Assembly: GCA_036645935.1 (NCBI GenBank)
Contig: JAVXNE010000002.1
Span: forward strand, 1 to 64,000
Direction of reading: 5' to 3'
DNA length: 64,000 nt
Origin: JAUNBN01 sp036645935
GTDB taxonomy: Bacteria; Bacillota; Clostridia; Oscillospirales; Ruminococcaceae
Shown: positions 61,851 through 64,000 of the stretch, piece after piece
Layout of the letters: the number at the start of each line of letters is the position of its first letter
How positions within the stretch are numbered: the first letter of the stretch is position 1
Translations under genes and position numbers: made by a program
Notes under the pieces: generated by a model
The model's input: only the letters and a program-made list of their open reading frames with translations
Databases searched by the model: none
What the model was told of the DNA's origin: nothing

Positions 61851-62270
61851 ATGAGAAAGTGGACTTCAGGCGGACGCGAGAGCGCCCGCCTGCTTTTATT
61901 GCACCTCGCGTTTTGCGCCGCCGCCGGAATCGGCGTTCTTCTCCTGTTCGCAAGCGGTCTGCGATTCCCTCCCTGTGCGTTTCATGCACTGACTGGTTTT
62001 TATTGTCTGACCTGCGGCGCGACGCGCGCGTCATATGAGCTGGCGCGGCTGCATTTTGTGCGATCTCTAATACTGAATCCACTGCCGATAATGTTGGCGG
62101 TATGGCTTGTTTCTGCCATGTCTCTCGAATTTGCCGGAGTTATTAAAAACCGCCGCTACCGTTTTCGGGGCTGGCAGATTTGGCTTTATTTGATTGTCGC
62201 AATCACCTTTGTATACTTTGTGCTCCGCAACTTCGGATTTGTTCCGATACCAGAAGCGATATTCCCTTAA
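61851..62270 (+). CDS. DUF2752 membrane protein
   Basis: Protein of 139 residues from ATG 61851, one base after the upstream stop. Three membrane segments; the family motif is FHALTGFYCLTCGATRASYEL (only the Cys-containing core TGFYCLTCGATRA is diagnostic). Function unknown. Translational coupling to the DUF4190 gene is likely, as its own ribosome binding site is weak. Confidence 0.87.
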   Translation: MRKWTSGGRESARLLLLHLAFCAAAGIGVLLLFASGLRFPPCAFHALTGFYCLTCGATRASYELARLHFVRSLILNPLPIMLAVWLVSAMSLEFAGVIKNRRYRFRGWQIWLYLIVAITFVYFVLRNFGFVPIPEAIFP

Positions 62271-62325
62271 ATACATACGATCACCACGCGGGTGCTGTCA
62301 ACACGCCGCTTTTCGGAGAATAATT

Positions 62326-63498
62326 ATGCAATACAATTTTGACGAAATAATTGACCGTCGCGATACGGGTGCGATGAAAACAGACGTCGACTGCAATCAA
62401 CTCCCGCTGGGCGACGGCGCGCTCTCAATGTGGATCGCCGATATGGATTTTGCGTGCGCTCCGGCTATAATTGAAGCGATAAAGTGCAGCGCCGACCGCC
62501 GCATTTTCGGATACACACGTTTTGGCGCGTGCTGCTATTTTGACGCTCTCTGCGATTATTACGAGCGCCGTCATCGCTGGCACATTGACCCCGCTGACAT
62601 TGTCTATTCCTGCGGTGTTGTCAGCGCACTCGAGGCAATCGTCGGCGAGTTTTCAAACAAGGGCGATGGAATAGTAATTCAGCCGCCCGTCTATCCTCCT
62701 TTTGAGCGAATGGTTCGCGAACGCGAACGCAGGGTCGTTGAAAACCCGCTCGTGCGGCTCGGGAATCACTATGAGATGGATTTCGCAGATCTTCGGAAAA
62801 AAATTTCCCAGCCGGGAGTTTCGATGATGATTCTCTGCTCGCCGCACAACCCCGTCGGACGAGTGTGGACGCGTGACGAACTGAAAACAGTTTACGACAT
62901 CTGCACCGAACATGGTGTGTTGCTTGTATGCGATGAAATCCACTGCGACCTCACACGCGGCTGGGTCGAGCACATCCCGTTGCTCCGTCTGCTGCCAAAC
63001 GCGCAAAATATAATTGTCAACACAGCACCGTCAAAAACATTTAATCTTGCGGGTCTCGGTGTATCACACGCAATCATTCCAAATCCAATGCTCAGAGCGC
63101 GCGCTTTTAACGCTATCGGGGATCTCATAATCAATCCGATAAGCGTCGCGGCGGTGAGAGCCGCTTTCAGTGAATGCGACGAGTGGCTGGACGAGCTGTG
63201 CTCATATCTTGACGGCAACTTCGCATTGCTGCGCGAACTGCTCCTGCGTGAGCTTCCCCTCTCGTCGATGGTTGAAACCGAGGGCAGCTACCTTGCCTGG
63301 GTTGATTTTTCCGCCTATCGATCCAATTCCGCAAAGTTTGAATCCGAACTTGTGGAAAAAGCTGCACTATCGCTCGAAGCGGGTTCGCGGTTTGGCGCTC
63401 AAGGAGAAGGTTTTCTCCGCATTAATCTCGCCTGCCCTCGCGCGACAATCGAGCAGGCAGTAACCCGAATTTCGGGCGTGATAAACGGTGTCGAATAA
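62326..63498 (+). CDS. PatB/MalY-type PLP C-S lyase (cystathionine beta-lyase)
   Basis: Protein of 390 residues from ATG 62326 (GGAG seven bases before). Begins YNFDEIIDRRDTGAMKTD, then MWIADMDFACAP, SPHNPVGRVWT, and the PLP lysine in NTAPSKTFNLAG. This is the PatB/MalY branch, which cleaves cystathionine or cysteine conjugates; in some species it is also an aminotransferase or maltose-system regulator. No sulfur genes adjoin it. Confidence 0.93.
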   Translation: MQYNFDEIIDRRDTGAMKTDVDCNQLPLGDGALSMWIADMDFACAPAIIEAIKCSADRRIFGYTRFGACCYFDALCDYYERRHRWHIDPADIVYSCGVVSALEAIVGEFSNKGDGIVIQPPVYPPFERMVRERERRVVENPLVRLGNHYEMDFADLRKKISQPGVSMMILCSPHNPVGRVWTRDELKTVYDICTEHGVLLVCDEIHCDLTRGWVEHIPLLRLLPNAQNIIVNTAPSKTFNLAGLGVSHAIIPNPMLRARAFNAIGDLIINPISVAAVRAAFSECDEWLDELCSYLDGNFALLRELLLRELPLSSMVETEGSYLAWVDFSAYRSNSAKFESELVEKAALSLEAGSRFGAQGEGFLRINLACPRATIEQAVTRISGVINGVE

Positions 63499-64000
63499 AA
63501 AATCTCCCTCATTTTGACCGCTTATCTGCAATAGTCGCAGTACTCAGATGTTCAATCTTTTCCGAAAAATTGCAGCAAAACAGTGCGTTTGAACTCTCTG
63601 TTGTGGTTTTTGGCAAAACAGACCGCTTGGTTTAGTGACTCCAGAATGATACCGTTTTCGAGCGGTGCTGTGTTTTGCGTTGGGAGTTCGTACTTGAAAC
63701 CCAAAAAACAATAAGCCACTCATTGATTGTCACCTATATTGCAAATGCAGTTCCTGCTTTTTTTAAAACCGCAAGGTTCTTGGCGCAAAGCACAAAAACC
63801 CACACCTATAAAAAAGATAAAAATCCGCTTTAATCAGCATTACCAACTGCGTCTTTTGATGACTTAGCGGCATTTTCAGTGTTCAATCTCGCCCTATCTG
63901 CAAAGTTCCGACGATATTCGTTGCTTGAGATTCTTGTGGGGAGACCATGTAGCCTCTCTTGCCGCCACGCAGGCGCGGCGCAGTGAATCAAAATTTTTTG
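63499..64000. other. Window end, no gene recognised
   Basis: About 500 bases with no open frame of coding character, no tRNA and no clear terminator. The last 40 bases are GC-rich (GCCGCC...GCGGCG), suggesting the edge of a coding region beyond the window. Confidence 0.4.

Noticed and set aside
1..64000. CRISPR arrays, IS elements, prophage or transfer island
   Set aside because: No regularly spaced direct repeats, transposase, integrase or phage genes were seen on either strand.

Overview
The window reads as chromosome of an anaerobic, endospore-forming member of the Clostridia (Bacillota) with moderately GC-rich coding sequence. The evidence is the set of sporulation genes (spo0A, spoIVB, yabP, yabQ, a SpoVB-like flippase, dpaA/dpaB), the Clostridia-type fusion of IspH with ribosomal protein S1 domains, the anaerobic ribonucleotide reductase NrdD/NrdG, oxygen-independent HemZ, PPi-type phosphofructokinase, the DapL route to meso-diaminopimelate, and many GTG/TTG starts. 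No phage, IS element or CRISPR array was seen. Most genes lie on the minus strand.

Region by region. 0.2-5.3 kb: a Ca2+-type P-ATPase, a lone HypA and a tandem flavodoxin-fold flavoprotein. 5.7-9.9 kb: a two-gene signalling unit, a dCache-GGDEF-EAL protein and a lipoprotein that joins a solute-binding domain to a 5'-nucleotidase C-terminal-like domain. 10-11.5 kb: a long gene-poor stretch and two tRNA-Ser genes. 11.6-14.6 kb: alr, PPi-pfk and a small helical protein. 14.8-16.2 kb: a divergent pair of dead genes, a TetR regulator and an alpha/beta hydrolase. 16.5-20.3 kb: ribokinase, a tyrosine phosphatase, an rRNA methyltransferase and hpf. 20.6-24.9 kb: the conserved yabM-mazG-hup-rqcP-yabP-yabQ-divIC run. 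25-38 kb: a zinc-ribbon protein and a long housekeeping run (cdaA, cdaR, a FAD dehydrogenase, recJ, relA, dtd, MBL hydrolase, hemZ, uridine-kinase-like), with ispDF upstream. 38.3-43.1 kb: spo0A, spoIVB and a second Ca2+-type P-ATPase. 43.2-48.6 kb: baiN-like flavoprotein, cmk, plsC, ispH-S1 and a small repeat protein. 48.9-51.6 kb: dpaB/dpaA and a 2-hydroxyacid dehydrogenase. 52.4-55.5 kb: nrdG/nrdD behind a consensus promoter carrying an NrdR box. 55.6-57.8 kb: a GT14-like glycosyltransferase and hflX. 57.9-63.5 kb (plus strand): MBL hydrolase, dapF, dapL, two small membrane proteins and a PatB/MalY-type lyase.

Functional threads: cell-wall precursor supply (alr, dapF, dapL), isoprenoids (ispDF, ispH), second messengers (c-di-AMP by CdaA/CdaR, (p)ppGpp by RelA, c-di-GMP by the EAL protein) and sporulation. 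The most unusual items are a roughly 160-residue repetitive helical tail on the IspH-S1 fusion whose sequence recurs in the small protein encoded immediately downstream, the solute-binding/5'-nucleotidase-C fusion lipoprotein, the decayed TetR/hydrolase pair, and a 21-bp inverted repeat that includes the 3' end of a tRNA-Ser gene. Start codons were revised wherever a Shine-Dalgarno site, an overlap with the upstream stop or a promoter argued against the longest open frame.
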